DNA from: Pseudoalteromonas piscicida
GTDB lineage: Bacteria > Pseudomonadota > Gammaproteobacteria > Enterobacterales > Alteromonadaceae
Assembly: GCF_000238315.3 (NCBI RefSeq)
Contig: NZ_CP011924.1
Span: 1,776,501 to 1,840,500, forward strand
DNA length: 64,000 nt
Direction of reading: 5' to 3'
Made by a program: the position numbers and the translations under genes. Below, piece after piece: positions 9,048 through 18,278 of this stretch (the stretch's first letter is position 1; every line of letters starts with the position of its first letter). The notes under the pieces were generated by a model. The model searched no databases and was not told the origin of the DNA. It saw only the letters and a list, made by a program, of their open reading frames with translations.

Positions 9048-9773
9048 ATGGGTAAAACCTATTTTATCGCCGACTTGCATTTAACCGAGCACCGCACTGA
9101 TATCACCGACGCATTTTTCGCTTTTCTCGACCATCATATGACCGCCGATGTCGACGCTTTATATATTCTGGGTGACTTTTTTGAAGTGTGGATTGGAGAC
9201 GATGAAAAAGACCCTTATGCCCTCCATATTGCACAAAAACTGCGAAGCTTGAGTCACCTTGGCATTCAAGTCTTTTTTATTCACGGTAACCGTGATTTTT
9301 TAATCAAACAGGCCTTTGCTGACGAATGCCAAATGACTTTGCTACCTGAACAAGCGGTGATAGATCTATACGGCACACCGACGGTGATTTTGCACGGCGA
9401 CGAAATGTGTACACAAGACGAAGCCTATCAAAAGTTTCGCAGGAAAAGCCGCGGTTGGTGGTGGCCAAGACTAATGCTTGCTATGCCACTTTGGTATCGT
9501 CGCAGAGTCGCTGCAAATGCAAGACGTAAGAGCATTGAAAACCAAAAAGGCAAGCCCCTCGAGATTCTAGATGTCACCGAAGAAGCCGTGGCACACATGT
9601 TTGCAAAACATGGCGTAGACAATATGATCCACGGCCATACCCACAGACCAAAAGTGCACACCTACCAAGGTGGTAAGGTACGCACTGTACTTGGCGATTG
9701 GTATTCACAAAGCTCATATATCGTCGTTGACGAAAGTGGTAAACAGCAGCTCCTTTGCCATCCTTTTGAATAA
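9048..9773 (+). CDS. lpxH: UDP-2,3-diacylglucosamine diphosphatase
   Basis: 241 residues. Metallophosphoesterase that cleaves UDP-2,3-diacylglucosamine to lipid X and UMP, the fourth step of lipid A synthesis, at the inner face of the cytoplasmic membrane. The metal-binding motifs are in order: DLHL (11-14), GDFFEVWIGDD, GNRDF, HGDEMCT and HGHTHRP. GAGGT lies seven bases before ATG 9048. It follows ppiB by 58 bp, a conserved pairing in gammaproteobacteria. Confidence 0.96.
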   Translation: MGKTYFIADLHLTEHRTDITDAFFAFLDHHMTADVDALYILGDFFEVWIGDDEKDPYALHIAQKLRSLSHLGIQVFFIHGNRDFLIKQAFADECQMTLLPEQAVIDLYGTPTVILHGDEMCTQDEAYQKFRRKSRGWWWPRLMLAMPLWYRRRVAANARRKSIENQKGKPLEILDVTEEAVAHMFAKHGVDNMIHGHTHRPKVHTYQGGKVRTVLGDWYSQSSYIVVDESGKQQLLCHPFE

Positions 9774-9782
9774 ATTTAGTAC

Positions 9783-10565
9783 TTAAATAGGCGTACCTGA
9801 GTGGAACTTGAAATCAAGGTCCGGTGAGCTGATAAGCTCGTTTTCCACTTGCTGAAATAGTTGAATGCGCCCAGCTACGTCACAGCGCTTAGGATCGGTT
9901 GCGTTGGCAACTTGATGCGCTAAATCAATATAGTCTTGGTAATGTCTGGCTTCTGAGCGCAATAGCGACACATAAAACTTAGCAATTTCTTGATCTAAGT
10001 GTGGCGCAAGTTTGGCGAAACGTTCACATGAACGAGCCTCAATGTAAGCACCAATGATTAGTTTATCAACCAGGGCTGCGGGTTCATAAGTGCGAATGTG
10101 TTTAATCATTCCAGACGCATAGCGAGATGCTTGTACGTACTCGACGGGAATATCACGTGCCTTTATGATCTCTAGTACCTGTTCAAAGTGATGTAGCTCT
10201 TCTTTGATAAGCCTCACCATCTTACTCAAAATATCTTGATTGTAAGCATATTCAGGTCGTGCAGTTAGCTCACCAATCAATTCATTTTTACTGCCTGAAA
10301 ACTCGCCATCACCAACACTGCGATAAATAAAATCTTCGTAAGGTTGCAACCAACTTAACAAGGTTTTTGCAGACGCATCATCTATTGCATATTTACGAAT
10401 TAAGAAGGCCGCGCTTTGTGCCGCTTTTAACTCACAATGCATATGATCGATAAGCAACAATGGTAAGTGCTCGCTTTGCTTTGCTTTTTCAATCCAAGCT
10501 TGCGGGGTTTCACAGCCCAAAAACTGATTAATAGGCGTAAGTAAATCTATGTACTTTTCTAACAT
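9783..10565 (-). CDS. miaE: tRNA-(ms2io6A37) hydroxylase
   Basis: 260 residues. Non-haem di-iron monooxygenase that hydroxylates the isopentenyl group of ms2i6A at position 37 of tRNAs reading U-starting codons. The carboxylate/histidine ligands of the ferritin-like four-helix bundle are seen: DHMHCELKAA, EELHHFEQ, EARSCERF and RSEARHYQ. The reaction needs oxygen, fitting an aerobic marine bacterium. Convergent with lpxH (stop codons 10 bp apart). No strong ribosome binding site is visible before ATG 10565. Confidence 0.93.
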   Translation of the reverse strand: MLEKYIDLLTPINQFLGCETPQAWIEKAKQSEHLPLLLIDHMHCELKAAQSAAFLIRKYAIDDASAKTLLSWLQPYEDFIYRSVGDGEFSGSKNELIGELTARPEYAYNQDILSKMVRLIKEELHHFEQVLEIIKARDIPVEYVQASRYASGMIKHIRTYEPAALVDKLIIGAYIEARSCERFAKLAPHLDQEIAKFYVSLLRSEARHYQDYIDLAHQVANATDPKRCDVAGRIQLFQQVENELISSPDLDFKFHSGTPI

Positions 10566-10774
10566 AACAACAAAAGACTAATGTGTTTGCGCCATTTTAT
10601 CATAACTTCTCGCTGCAAGGTGCACCACAAGGCTATTCCCCAAGAAGTTTTAGATCATTCTGAAAATAGTAATATTGCTATTCAACTACATTTTCTTGAC
10701 AAAAATTAACTCATCTCTCATAACTTAATTGAATTGTACAAAAATAGTACAAACCTATATTTGAGGGGCTAACT

Positions 10775-11374
10775 ATGATCTTTAATCATCTATGGGGCTT
10801 ATATGCTCACCCGCACGAAGAGTGGCAAACAATTGATAACCGTCACGAAAGCATGCTTTACAGTTTGTCACATATTGCACTTGTTGCGCTGATCCCAAGC
10901 ATTATGGGGTATTATTCTTCGGTCTACTTAGGCTGGAGTGTTGGTACTGGGGATGCTGTCTATTTAACTCATGAGTCAGCAATATTAATTGGTGTTGCAA
11001 TGTACTGCGCATTAATTGCAGGCGTCTTTATTCTGGCGTATCTCGCCCACTGGATGGCCATCACTTTTGGCTCAACACCGACCTATACACAGACTCTTGA
11101 ACTATCTGCTTACACGGCAACGCCAATGTTTATGTCGGCTTTTGCGGCATTTTATCCCGAACTTTGGTTTGTCGTATCGGTTGGGATGGTTGCACTCGCG
11201 TACTCCGTTTACCTGCTTTATACAGGCGTACCTATTCTTATGCATATTCCTGAAGAGCGCGGGTTTATTTATGCCAGCTCGGTTGTAACTTGTGGCCTGG
11301 TGCTATTAGTCATCATTCTTGCTGCAACCGCAATCTTGTGGACTAATGGCATAATTAGCCCTACGTTTACGTAG
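10775..11374 (+). CDS. Yip1-family inner-membrane protein
   Basis: 199 residues with about five hydrophobic segments (about 32-52, 70-95, 108-125, 128-150, 165-190) after a short cytoplasmic start (IFNHLWGLYAHPHEEW), the pattern of the bacterial Yip1 domain (YIP1 family). Its biochemical role is unknown in bacteria. GAGGGG precedes ATG 10775. It stands alone, facing the phh genes. Confidence 0.8.
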   Translation: MIFNHLWGLYAHPHEEWQTIDNRHESMLYSLSHIALVALIPSIMGYYSSVYLGWSVGTGDAVYLTHESAILIGVAMYCALIAGVFILAYLAHWMAITFGSTPTYTQTLELSAYTATPMFMSAFAAFYPELWFVVSVGMVALAYSVYLLYTGVPILMHIPEERGFIYASSVVTCGLVLLVIILAATAILWTNGIISPTFT

Positions 11375-11479
11375 CCTGAGGGTGGAATAAAAATAGACTA
11401 ACAAATTCTGCTAACGCTAGTTGTGTTTGGTTGGAAAATGAAAAGACAAACCTTTTCTTGGCTTTTATCTTAAATAATA

Positions 11480-11507
11480 AAAACGGCGCTTGTTTAGCGC
11501 CGTTTTT
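11480..11507. terminator. Strong intrinsic terminator
   Basis: AAAACGGCGC / GCGCCGTTTT with a 7-nt loop, flanked by T-rich DNA on both sides, located between the Yip1 gene (plus) and phhB (minus). Could serve both directions. Confidence 0.85.
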
Positions 11508-11513
11508 ATTTTG

Positions 11514-11593
11514 TAGGTCGAAACATGAACTTGTCGCTATTTACCGATATTTACCGATATTTACCGATATTTGTCGACATAAATGTCGACCTA
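11514..11593. repeat. Palindromic repeat overlapping the phhB stop codon, with a tandem decamer
   Basis: Outer arms GTAGGTCGA (11514-11522) and TCGACCTAC (11585-11593) enclose several tandem units of TATTTACCGA (about 11538-11570) and a near-perfect inner hairpin GTCGACAT-AA-ATGTCGAC (11573-11590). The right outer arm contains the TAG stop of phhB (minus strand), so the repeat inserted at, or reaches into, the coding end. Looks like a REP/BIME-type element. Confidence 0.7.
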
Positions 11594-11932
11594 CTCTGCG
11601 AATACTTCGTCGGTTTTAGCGGCACAGATAAAATCGTTTTTATGAAGACCTTTAATAGAATGGCTCCACCACGTTACCGTCACTTTACCCCATTCGGTAA
11701 GCAGACCTGGGTGATGGCCTTCTTCTTCAGCCATATCGCCCACCTTGTTTGTGAACGCAATTGCTTGTTTAAAGTTTTTAAACTTGTATACACGCTCAAG
11801 TTGCATAATACCATCACGTACTTCAGGTACCCAATCAGGGATCTGTTTGATTAGAACCGCTAGTTCTTCATCTGATACTTTAGGCGCATCCGCACGACAC
11901 GCTTCACATTTTTGTGCACTTAAATCAGACAT
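11591..11932 (-). CDS. phhB: Pterin-4a-carbinolamine dehydratase
   Basis: 113 residues. Regenerates the tetrahydropterin cofactor used by phenylalanine hydroxylase by dehydrating 4a-hydroxytetrahydropterin. The family motif EEGHHP with the following [12 protein letters not shown] and ND is intact. It starts 10 bp after phhA in the same direction, so the two form an operon. The last codons lie within a palindromic repeat. Confidence 0.95.
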   Translation of the reverse strand: MSDLSAQKCEACRADAPKVSDEELAVLIKQIPDWVPEVRDGIMQLERVYKFKNFKQAIAFTNKVGDMAEEEGHHPGLLTEWGKVTVTWWSHSIKGLHKNDFICAAKTDEVFAE

Positions 11933-11942
11933 TGATAATTCC

Positions 11943-12740
11943 TTAACTTGCTAGTTTTTCTTTTGGCGGAAACTTAGGTTCAAATAACCCTAGCTCTTTT
12001 GCTTGTTCAACCTGCGACATGATATCCATTTTAGAGATCTCAAATAAGTCGTTGATTGAGTTAATTGTATAGTAAACAGGTTGCATAATGTCGATGCGAT
12101 AAGGTGTACGTAACACATCTAACACTTTAAGCGGATTAATTTCTGGTTTGTCAGAGTAAACATATTGAGTCTCACCTGGGCTTGATAGCACACCGCCACC
12201 GTAGATACGCAGACCTTGCTCGGTTTGCATCAAACCGAATTCAACGGTAAACCAGTATAAGCGTGCAAGGTATACGCGATCTTTCTTCTCAGCGGCATAG
12301 CCCAGTTGACCATACTTGTGTGTAAACTCGGCGAATGCTGGATTCGTTAGCATTGCACAATGACCAAAAATCTCATGGAAGATATCTGGTTCTTGCAGGT
12401 AATCAAACTCTTCTCTTGAGCGAATAAAGGTCGCTACAGGAAACTGTTTGTTGGCAAGTAATCGAAAGAACTCATCAAAATCAATCAGTGCCGGTACTGG
12501 CGCTACCTGCCAACCCGTTTCTTTCGCTAGTGCTTCGTTTAACTCACTTAGTTGTGGAATACGGTCTTTTGGTAAATTAATTTTCTCAAGACCTGCCAAA
12601 TATTCATCACAGGCTTTGCCTTCGATACACGCTAGCTGACGTGCAACTAACTCTGACCAAATTTGATTCTCTTCATCTGTCCAAGCAATAACGCCATTTT
12701 CATCTGGCTGCTTAGATACATATTTACTTGCTTTAGCCAT
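11943..12740 (-). CDS. phhA: Phenylalanine 4-hydroxylase
   Basis: 265 residues, the usual size of the bacterial monomeric enzyme without the regulatory ACT domain. Converts phenylalanine to tyrosine with O2 and tetrahydropterin. The iron ligands are the two histidines of [10 protein letters not shown] and the glutamate of FTVEFGL. First gene of the phhA-phhB operon. A TyrR/PhhR-type operator lies about 190 bp upstream (12926-12943). Confidence 0.97.
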   Translation of the reverse strand: MAKASKYVSKQPDENGVIAWTDEENQIWSELVARQLACIEGKACDEYLAGLEKINLPKDRIPQLSELNEALAKETGWQVAPVPALIDFDEFFRLLANKQFPVATFIRSREEFDYLQEPDIFHEIFGHCAMLTNPAFAEFTHKYGQLGYAAEKKDRVYLARLYWFTVEFGLMQTEQGLRIYGGGVLSSPGETQYVYSDKPEINPLKVLDVLRTPYRIDIMQPVYYTINSINDLFEISKMDIMSQVEQAKELGLFEPKFPPKEKLAS

Positions 12741-12925
12741 TTTACATTCTCACTTACTTCACCCCGAGTTTATGATCTTGCAATTTCAATTGCCGTCCTG
12801 TTGATGGTTCGGAGCGCTTCAACTTGTGACTTTGATACTAAGTAAAAGTGAAGGAAAGTTTAATAGTGAGCACGTTTATCACATTTCGCACAACAAGCAT
12901 TTTCGTAAACTATAAAACACACACC

Positions 12926-12943
12926 TGTAAAATTAAAATTACA
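12926..12943. promoter_or_regulatory. Candidate TyrR/PhhR box upstream of phhA
   Basis: TGTAAA-N6-ATTACA differs at one base from the TyrR-family palindrome TGTAAA-N6-TTTACA. Aromatic amino acid hydroxylation operons are controlled by PhhR/TyrR in related bacteria. The distance to the phhA start (about 186 bp) is long but acceptable for an upstream activator site. Confidence 0.55.
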
Positions 12944-12953
12944 CACATAATAA

Positions 12954-12977
12954 AAAGGGGCTATAAACAGCCCCTTT
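12954..12977 (-). terminator. Intrinsic terminator of the methionine gamma-lyase gene
   Basis: AAAGGGGCT / AGCCCCTTT with a 6-nt loop; the minus-strand transcript continues with TTTTT. It lies 19 bp after the gene's stop codon. Confidence 0.85.
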
Positions 12978-12995
12978 GTAAAAATTAACTTACAG

Positions 12996-14174
12996 CTATA
13001 TTTTATCAAACGCCTGCTTAAGATCGTCAATAATGTCTTCTACGTCTTCAAGCCCCACTGAAATCCGAATTAGTCCATCGGAAATTCCCGCAGCTAACCT
13101 TTCCTCTTGTGTATAAGGAGAGTGTGTCATTGATGCCGGATGTTGAATGAGCGTTTCTGGGTCACCTAGACTTACCGCTAACGTACACAGCTCAGTCGCA
13201 TTGATAAATTGTTCACCCTGCTCTAGCGAGCCGTTGATTTCAAAAGCAATTACTCCACCAGCACCTTTCATTTGTTCGCCAAGAAATTGGTAGCCCGGGT
13301 GCGAAGGTAAACCTGGGTAGTAGACTTTATTCACTTTAGGGTGCGCTTCTAGGAACTCTGCTACCGTTTGTGCGCTTTGACAGTGGCGTTGTACACGTAA
13401 AGCTAAGGTTTTCAACCCTCGATTGATTAACCAAGCATCGTGAGGACTGATTGTAGCGCCAATGTCTTTTAACACAGTTAATTTGATAAGTTCTATGTGT
13501 TCTTTTGAACCGCACACGAGCCCTGCTACCACATCCCCATGACCATTTAGGTACTTGGTTGCGCTATGCACAATAAGATCAGCACCATAATTCACAGGCT
13601 TTTGTAAAAGCGGTGTCATGAAAGTATTGTCAACGACAAATAGGAGCTCGTGCTGTTTAGCAATTTCCCCTAACATTTTCAGGTCTAATACCGTCATGTT
13701 AGGGTTGATCGGCGTTTCTGCAAACAATAGTTTTGTATTTTCCTGTACCGCATCACGTAACGCTTGCTCATCGGTTAAGTCAACAAATGACACCTCAATA
13801 CCGAATTTAGGCAACATATGCGCAAATATTGCGAAGCTACAGCCATACAATGCGCTTGATGCAATCATATGATCGCCTTGCTGCAAAAAGCTCAGCACCG
13901 ATGCAGACACGGCACCCATACCTGTGGCGGTCGCCGCAGCATCTTCCATTCCCTCAAGTCGGGCTACTTTTTCTTCTAGCTCTCGCGTCGTAGGGTTGCC
14001 TAAGCGAGTATAGATATAACCGGGCTCTTCACCAGCGAACCGTGCGGCTCCTTGCGCTGCGTCTTTAAAGTGGAATGTTGAGGTTTGATACAAAGGAGCG
14101 GTTAACGCCCCATGTGGGTCGTCAAAATGATTGGGTCCGTGAATACACTGACTGTCATCTCTTAATTTTTTCAT
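12996..14174 (-). CDS. megL: Methionine gamma-lyase
   Basis: 392 residues, Cys/Met-metabolism PLP family. Predicted to split methionine to methanethiol, ammonia and 2-oxobutyrate. PLP lysine in SATKYLNGHGD; phosphate-binding YTRLGNPT; and ALYGCSF with the active-site cysteine typical of methionine gamma-lyases rather than cystathionine enzymes, which have Gly or Pro there. AGG precedes ATG 14174. Monocistronic with its own terminator. A cystathionine lyase activity cannot be ruled out from sequence. Confidence 0.85.
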   Translation of the reverse strand: MKKLRDDSQCIHGPNHFDDPHGALTAPLYQTSTFHFKDAAQGAARFAGEEPGYIYTRLGNPTTRELEEKVARLEGMEDAAATATGMGAVSASVLSFLQQGDHMIASSALYGCSFAIFAHMLPKFGIEVSFVDLTDEQALRDAVQENTKLLFAETPINPNMTVLDLKMLGEIAKQHELLFVVDNTFMTPLLQKPVNYGADLIVHSATKYLNGHGDVVAGLVCGSKEHIELIKLTVLKDIGATISPHDAWLINRGLKTLALRVQRHCQSAQTVAEFLEAHPKVNKVYYPGLPSHPGYQFLGEQMKGAGGVIAFEINGSLEQGEQFINATELCTLAVSLGDPETLIQHPASMTHSPYTQEERLAAGISDGLIRISVGLEDVEDIIDDLKQAFDKI

Positions 14175-14302
14175 ACTTGCCTGCTGATTTTATTATTGCC
14201 AACCAAATAAACATGGTAGTGAATTGATTAGCGTCGTTTTTGTGTAATAACCAATATGTAGGGCAGTTTAGAAAAATAGACAAGCATGCCAGATGGGGAG
14301 AC

Positions 14303-14328
14303 GGCTAGTTCACTTATTGTGACTAGCC
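14303..14328. terminator. Stem-loop downstream of ycjF
   Basis: GGCTAG(T)TCAC / GTGACTAGCC with a 5-nt loop, 37 bp after the ycjF stop codon. It lacks a T-run on the minus strand, so termination is uncertain. Confidence 0.4.
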
Positions 14329-14364
14329 TATTTTACTTAAAGAGGTGTATAAAATTGTTGCCGT

Positions 14365-15390
14365 TTAATCTTTTTTGCTACGTCTTAGTAGCACATCAAC
14401 GACTGAGCTAATCGCACTTTTCAAAAGGCTTTGTTTGTGCTCCAAGCGTGGTAATGGTCGACAAAGTTCCATCGCCTTATAGCCCAAACGAGCTGTGAAT
14501 ATCCCAGCACTCAAGCCCTGTGCTGAACGGGTAGAAAGCTTGCCAAGTAATTCAGCCCCCACACTGGTAGCAGCAAGGTCGCTTACCAGTTCACTTGCGC
14601 CAACAAACACCATTTGCTTCAACAACATTTTGTACAACGTGATGCGGCTGCGATACGCTAATCGAATACCATAATGTTTGCTGATCTTTTCCACCAGCAC
14701 GACTCCGCGCCAAAGCACCGCCAGCATATCCACAAGTGCAAGTGGACTTAAAGCAACTAAGAGCGCCGATGTTGTCGCATGCTCTTGAATTAGCTTCTTA
14801 GCTTCAGCATCTTGGCCTCGGAGCAAAGTTTTTTCATATAAAGTGATGACTTCTTTGTCTGTATGGTGAGGCTGTAACGCCTCTTCAAATGCGGCAACCT
14901 TTTGTTCTGGATGCGCTTTTAATAGTGGTACAAGCCAGGCTCGTGCCTCGCCAATTTGGTCACTCTGTAATAAGCGCTGGGCATCATGCTTAATTTGCTG
15001 ATGTTGTTTAAGTCTGCTAAGTGCGATGACTTCTGAAAATAAGAACTTAAATAGCGCAAGTAAACCAAGGGACAACACGGTGGTGTATAAACTAAACAGC
15101 AGAATATTTTGCTCATAGCTTTCTATCAAGGTCAGTGCTGCTTCCACAATAATAAGTACTAATAGCGCGAACAAAAAGCACTGTTTAAAGCCGAATCGCC
15201 AAGGCGATTCGTAAATACGTTCAATTTTCGGTAGCTCGGGTTCAGGCACAGTATCAAGGCTCTCACTCACAACCAGCTCATTGCCGAGAACTTTGCCTTC
15301 ACCACCCAAATGTTGAGACTCATCTTGGCTTTCAGTGTCGATATTTAAGCGTCTACCCGAACCTTGGTAAGATTTTGTCTGATCTGTCAT
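14365..15390 (-). CDS. ycjF: YcjF family membrane protein (DUF697/TIGR01620)
   Basis: 341 residues. Two hydrophobic segments near 68-88 and 95-115 follow a polar N-terminus; the C-terminal half (about 205-330) is the DUF697 domain with GIRLAYRSRITLYKML. The start overlaps the ycjX stop in ATGA, so translation is coupled. Last gene of the psp operon; in enterobacteria ycjX-ycjF belong to the PspF regulon. Molecular function unknown. Confidence 0.88.
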   Translation of the reverse strand: MTDQTKSYQGSGRRLNIDTESQDESQHLGGEGKVLGNELVVSESLDTVPEPELPKIERIYESPWRFGFKQCFLFALLVLIIVEAALTLIESYEQNILLFSLYTTVLSLGLLALFKFLFSEVIALSRLKQHQQIKHDAQRLLQSDQIGEARAWLVPLLKAHPEQKVAAFEEALQPHHTDKEVITLYEKTLLRGQDAEAKKLIQEHATTSALLVALSPLALVDMLAVLWRGVVLVEKISKHYGIRLAYRSRITLYKMLLKQMVFVGASELVSDLAATSVGAELLGKLSTRSAQGLSAGIFTARLGYKAMELCRPLPRLEHKQSLLKSAISSVVDVLLRRSKKD

Positions 15391-16799
15391 CTTAATTTAT
15401 CTCCAATTAAGAACTGCAAAGCATGATCAAGCCTGATATGCAATAAGTTTCCTTGCCTCGCAGGTAGCGGTTCAAACGCTAAAAACTCAAACCCATTTTG
15501 AGGCCAAGCCTGCGCTTTTGGGACGTGATCAGGCGGGGTTGGTGGCACATAATTAATAAACTGCTGCTCGCCGACTGGCTTGCCGTAAATACATTGCAGA
15601 TATTGCGTCCCCTCTTTCACCGCCCTTGACTCAACACTTCTCACCGAAGAAAGAGACATCGTGTCCACTGTTACCCCGTTAAAGCGAAGCTCATTGGCGC
15701 TGTCCACCAGCATTTCATTTAACAACCTTGTCAAATTGGTCTGCTGCTCGTTCAAGACACCATCACATTTGTTGGCGGCAAATAGCACCTTATCTATTTT
15801 TGGGTTAAATAAACGAGACAAAAAGCCACTTTTACCGTGAGAAAACATGGCGAGGATCTGCTTTAACGCAACTTCTTGCTCTTTCAGTGTGTCATAACCA
15901 TCACTTAAGCTGCCCAACAGATCAACTAACACGACTTGGCGGTCAAACTGGCAAAAGTAATCTTTGTAAAAAGGTGCGACGACTTGCTTTTTGTAGGCTT
16001 CAAAACGCTCCACAAGCTGTTGATATTGTGAATGCTGGGTAATGTCGTTTGGGTGAACTTGTACCGGGAAAAACAGCAATATTGGCGCTCCCTCAAGGTC
16101 GCCCGGGATCAACGCTCGGCCAGGTTGCAAGTTAGATAAACGCGTGTCCCGCTGCAGCTGCGCCAAAAGCGCATGGTAACTTTGTGCAAGCATTTTTAGC
16201 TTACTTTCATCCACCGCTTCCGTCCCATCAAACTGTTCGAGGAGCTGTAAAAACGTTTGTGCAAATGGCTGATATTTAGGCTTATTTAATAATGCAAATT
16301 GCTGCTCACACCACTCGGGAAAAGTCATTTTAAGTAGCGGCAAGTCCATTAACCATTCACCTGGGTAATCATATAGTTCAAGGTATAGTGTATGGGTTTG
16401 CGCTAAGTGCTGTTTGAGTCCGCGTTCACTATGATACCTAAACGCCAGTGTTAAGGTGTTGATACGTTTGGTTGACGCAGGCCATGTTGGCGGCTCTTCC
16501 AACAAACAAGTTATCGCTTGCTGATAGTCAAAAGTTGGTACCGCCAGTGCCTTCTGCGGCTCAGGACGACACGCAACAAGACGACCTTCACTCACGACAT
16601 CTAAAAACGGTAAGTTGTCGGTGCTCGTTTGGGTAGTCAGGTGCTTGATAAGCGCCGTGATAAATGCGGTTTTTCCGCTGCCACTAAACCCGGTTACGGC
16701 AAGCTTGATATGCTTATCAAAAGAGCGGTGGAGCGTTTTTTTGGCTTGTTGTTTTAACTTATCTAGGGAAGATGAGGTTCGAAAGCGTGACGTAGTCAT
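15387..16799 (-). CDS. ycjX: YcjX family P-loop protein of the psp regulon
   Basis: About 470 residues from ATG 16799; a TTG at 16820 would add seven residues. The Walker A motif is GFSGSGKT (near residue 40), followed by FLDVVSEGR and an LYDYPGEW segment, the pattern of the DUF463/YcjX family of predicted nucleotide-binding proteins. A GGGG stretch lies 13 bases before ATG 16799, a loose ribosome binding site. It follows pspC by 48 bp and is coupled to ycjF. Probably part of the envelope-stress response; exact activity unknown. Confidence 0.9.
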   Translation of the reverse strand: MTTSRFRTSSSLDKLKQQAKKTLHRSFDKHIKLAVTGFSGSGKTAFITALIKHLTTQTSTDNLPFLDVVSEGRLVACRPEPQKALAVPTFDYQQAITCLLEEPPTWPASTKRINTLTLAFRYHSERGLKQHLAQTHTLYLELYDYPGEWLMDLPLLKMTFPEWCEQQFALLNKPKYQPFAQTFLQLLEQFDGTEAVDESKLKMLAQSYHALLAQLQRDTRLSNLQPGRALIPGDLEGAPILLFFPVQVHPNDITQHSQYQQLVERFEAYKKQVVAPFYKDYFCQFDRQVVLVDLLGSLSDGYDTLKEQEVALKQILAMFSHGKSGFLSRLFNPKIDKVLFAANKCDGVLNEQQTNLTRLLNEMLVDSANELRFNGVTVDTMSLSSVRSVESRAVKEGTQYLQCIYGKPVGEQQFINYVPPTPPDHVPKAQAWPQNGFEFLAFEPLPARQGNLLHIRLDHALQFLIGDKLR

Positions 16800-16847
16800 A
16801 AGTAGAAAAGTGCCCCTCAAGAAAATGCCAAGGCGGCCAATACCGCC

Positions 16848-17249
16848 TTATAGCTTGTCAATTTCTCTGCTAACCGTAAATTCAGGGGAAGTTACGTAGC
16901 GTTCCATGTTCTGAATGCGACCATCAAGTCGTGATAATCTGTCTTTTAGGTCATAAAGTGCCTGTCTTGGCGGCTCGCCTTTTTGCCACACCTTAAACTT
17001 CACCGATACTTTATCCTCATCTTTCGCATCAGGCGAACGGTTTGGTGTCACTTCACGTTTATCTAAAATAAACCAGCAAGCCACATACACGACGATAAAT
17101 AGTGGACCACCAGATAATAGCACGGCTGTGATGAATAAAATCCTAACCAGCCATAACTCCATGTTGAAGTAATCGCTAAGACCTGCGCATACTCCGGCTA
17201 CCTTGCCGCGACTTGGGTCACGATATAGCTCTCGCTTTAGTCTACTCAT
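16848..17249 (-). CDS. pspC: Phage shock protein C
   Basis: 133 residues. N-terminal PspC domain (LYRDPSRGKVAGVCAGLSDY), a membrane segment (about 38-62), then a polar C-terminus with a short coiled-coil (LYDLKDRLSRLDGRIQNMER). Inner-membrane sensor that, with PspB, releases PspF from PspA inhibition on envelope stress. I choose ATG 17249, which overlaps the pspB stop as ATGA and has GGAG nine bases upstream, over an in-frame ATG at 17264. Confidence 0.94.
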   Translation of the reverse strand: MSRLKRELYRDPSRGKVAGVCAGLSDYFNMELWLVRILFITAVLLSGGPLFIVVYVACWFILDKREVTPNRSPDAKDEDKVSVKFKVWQKGEPPRQALYDLKDRLSRLDGRIQNMERYVTSPEFTVSREIDKL

Positions 17250-17479
17250 AACTTGCGTCTCCATTGTGGTGACTCTTGATCAAGTAAAGCTTCTAACGTT
17301 TCAACACGATCTGCCATTTTTTCTGCCTTGCTGGCTAATTCGATAAGCTGACGATGCTCGTGTTCACTTAACCCTTGGCTTACCTGCTTTTTGCTACGGT
17401 AGTGCAAAATTAACCAAAGTGGTGCCACGATGACCATAAAAATAATCAACGGAGCCATCAAAACTTCTGCGTCAAACAT
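17246..17479 (-). CDS. pspB: Phage shock protein B
   Basis: 77 residues. One N-terminal membrane helix (about 8-26, LMAPLIIFMVIVAPLWLIL) then a charged helical region. It works with PspC as inner-membrane regulator of the Psp response. AGGAG stands before ATG 17479. Overlaps pspC by 4 bp. Confidence 0.95.
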   Translation of the reverse strand: MFDAEVLMAPLIIFMVIVAPLWLILHYRSKKQVSQGLSEHEHRQLIELASKAEKMADRVETLEALLDQESPQWRRKL

Positions 17480-17525
17480 AATCTTCTCCTGCCTTCAACC
17501 TGGCTGTTATTATTGTAGTTGGTTA

Positions 17526-17548
17526 GCACCTACCCTGACAGTAGGTGC
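17526..17548 (-). promoter_or_regulatory. Stem-loop between pspA and pspB
   Basis: GCACCTAC / GTAGGTGC with a 7-nt loop, 9 bp beyond the pspA stop codon. It has no T-run, so it more likely limits read-through or protects the pspA mRNA end, giving more PspA than PspB/C, than stops transcription fully. Inference from position. Confidence 0.5.
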
Positions 17549-17556
17549 GGCTATTT

Positions 17557-18216
17557 TCACTTTTCAGCCATTTTCTTTTTCAGCTGTTCAAGCTCGTCAT
17601 CAATCTTTTCGTTCTTTTGCAGATCAGCAATTTCATCCGCTAAAGATTTCTTACCTAGATCGTAAGATTCGATTTGTGACTCTAAGCCATCGATTTTGCT
17701 CTCATAACGCTCAAAGCGATTTAGTGCATCATCTACTTTACTGCTGTCGAGTGCCTTTTTCACCTCTAAACGAGATTCAGCTGAACGCTGGCGCAGAACA
17801 ATCGCTTTTTGGCGCGCTTTTGCGTCGGCCAATTTATCTTGTAATGTACTGACTTCTTGCTGCAGCTTTTCAATATGCGTGTCTACATGCTCTAGCTCTT
17901 TTTCAAGGGCTGCAACATCCTCCGCAGACTTTTGCTTTTCAAGTAAAGCAGCACGTGCTAAATCTTCACGTTCTTTACTTAGTGCAAGCTCTGCTTTGGT
18001 TTGCCAATCATCTACCTGTGCTTTTAGCTGATCTAGACGACGTGTTAACTCCTTTTTCTCAGCGAGTGTTTTTGCTGAGGTCGATCTTACTTCGACTAGT
18101 GTATCTTCCATTTCTTGGATAATTAGGCGAACCATTTTTTCTGGATCTTCGGCTTTATCCAAAATAGCATTGATATTAGAATTCACTATGTCTGCAAAAC
18201 GAGAAAAAATTCCCAT
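17557..18216 (-). CDS. pspA: Phage shock protein A
   Basis: 219 residues, almost entirely coiled coil, with an N-terminal amphipathic stretch (MGIFSRFADIVNSN). PspA binds and inhibits PspF in the resting cell and assembles at damaged inner membrane to limit proton leak; it belongs to the PspA/Vipp1/ESCRT-III family. First gene of the operon, downstream of a sigma-54 promoter site. AGGTAACC precedes ATG 18216. Confidence 0.97.
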   Translation of the reverse strand: MGIFSRFADIVNSNINAILDKAEDPEKMVRLIIQEMEDTLVEVRSTSAKTLAEKKELTRRLDQLKAQVDDWQTKAELALSKEREDLARAALLEKQKSAEDVAALEKELEHVDTHIEKLQQEVSTLQDKLADAKARQKAIVLRQRSAESRLEVKKALDSSKVDDALNRFERYESKIDGLESQIESYDLGKKSLADEIADLQKNEKIDDELEQLKKKMAEK

Positions 18217-18262
18217 AGTGGTTACCTCTTTGGTTAATAGCTAAATTGCTTACTGTCTATGT

Positions 18263-18278
18263 ATCAAATAGCTTGCCA
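18263..18278 (-). promoter_or_regulatory. Sigma-54 promoter of the psp operon
   Basis: On the minus strand TGGCAAG-N4-TTGAT fits the -24/-12 consensus TGGCACG-N4-TTGCT, with the -24 GG intact. It lies about 47 bp upstream of the pspA start and next to the divergent pspF gene, whose product activates it. Confidence 0.82.

Noticed and set aside
12996-14174. Cystathionine gamma-synthase or beta-lyase assignment
   Set aside because: The ALYGCSF segment has the cysteine typical of methionine gamma-lyase, and no met operon surrounds it; residual doubt is noted in the entry.
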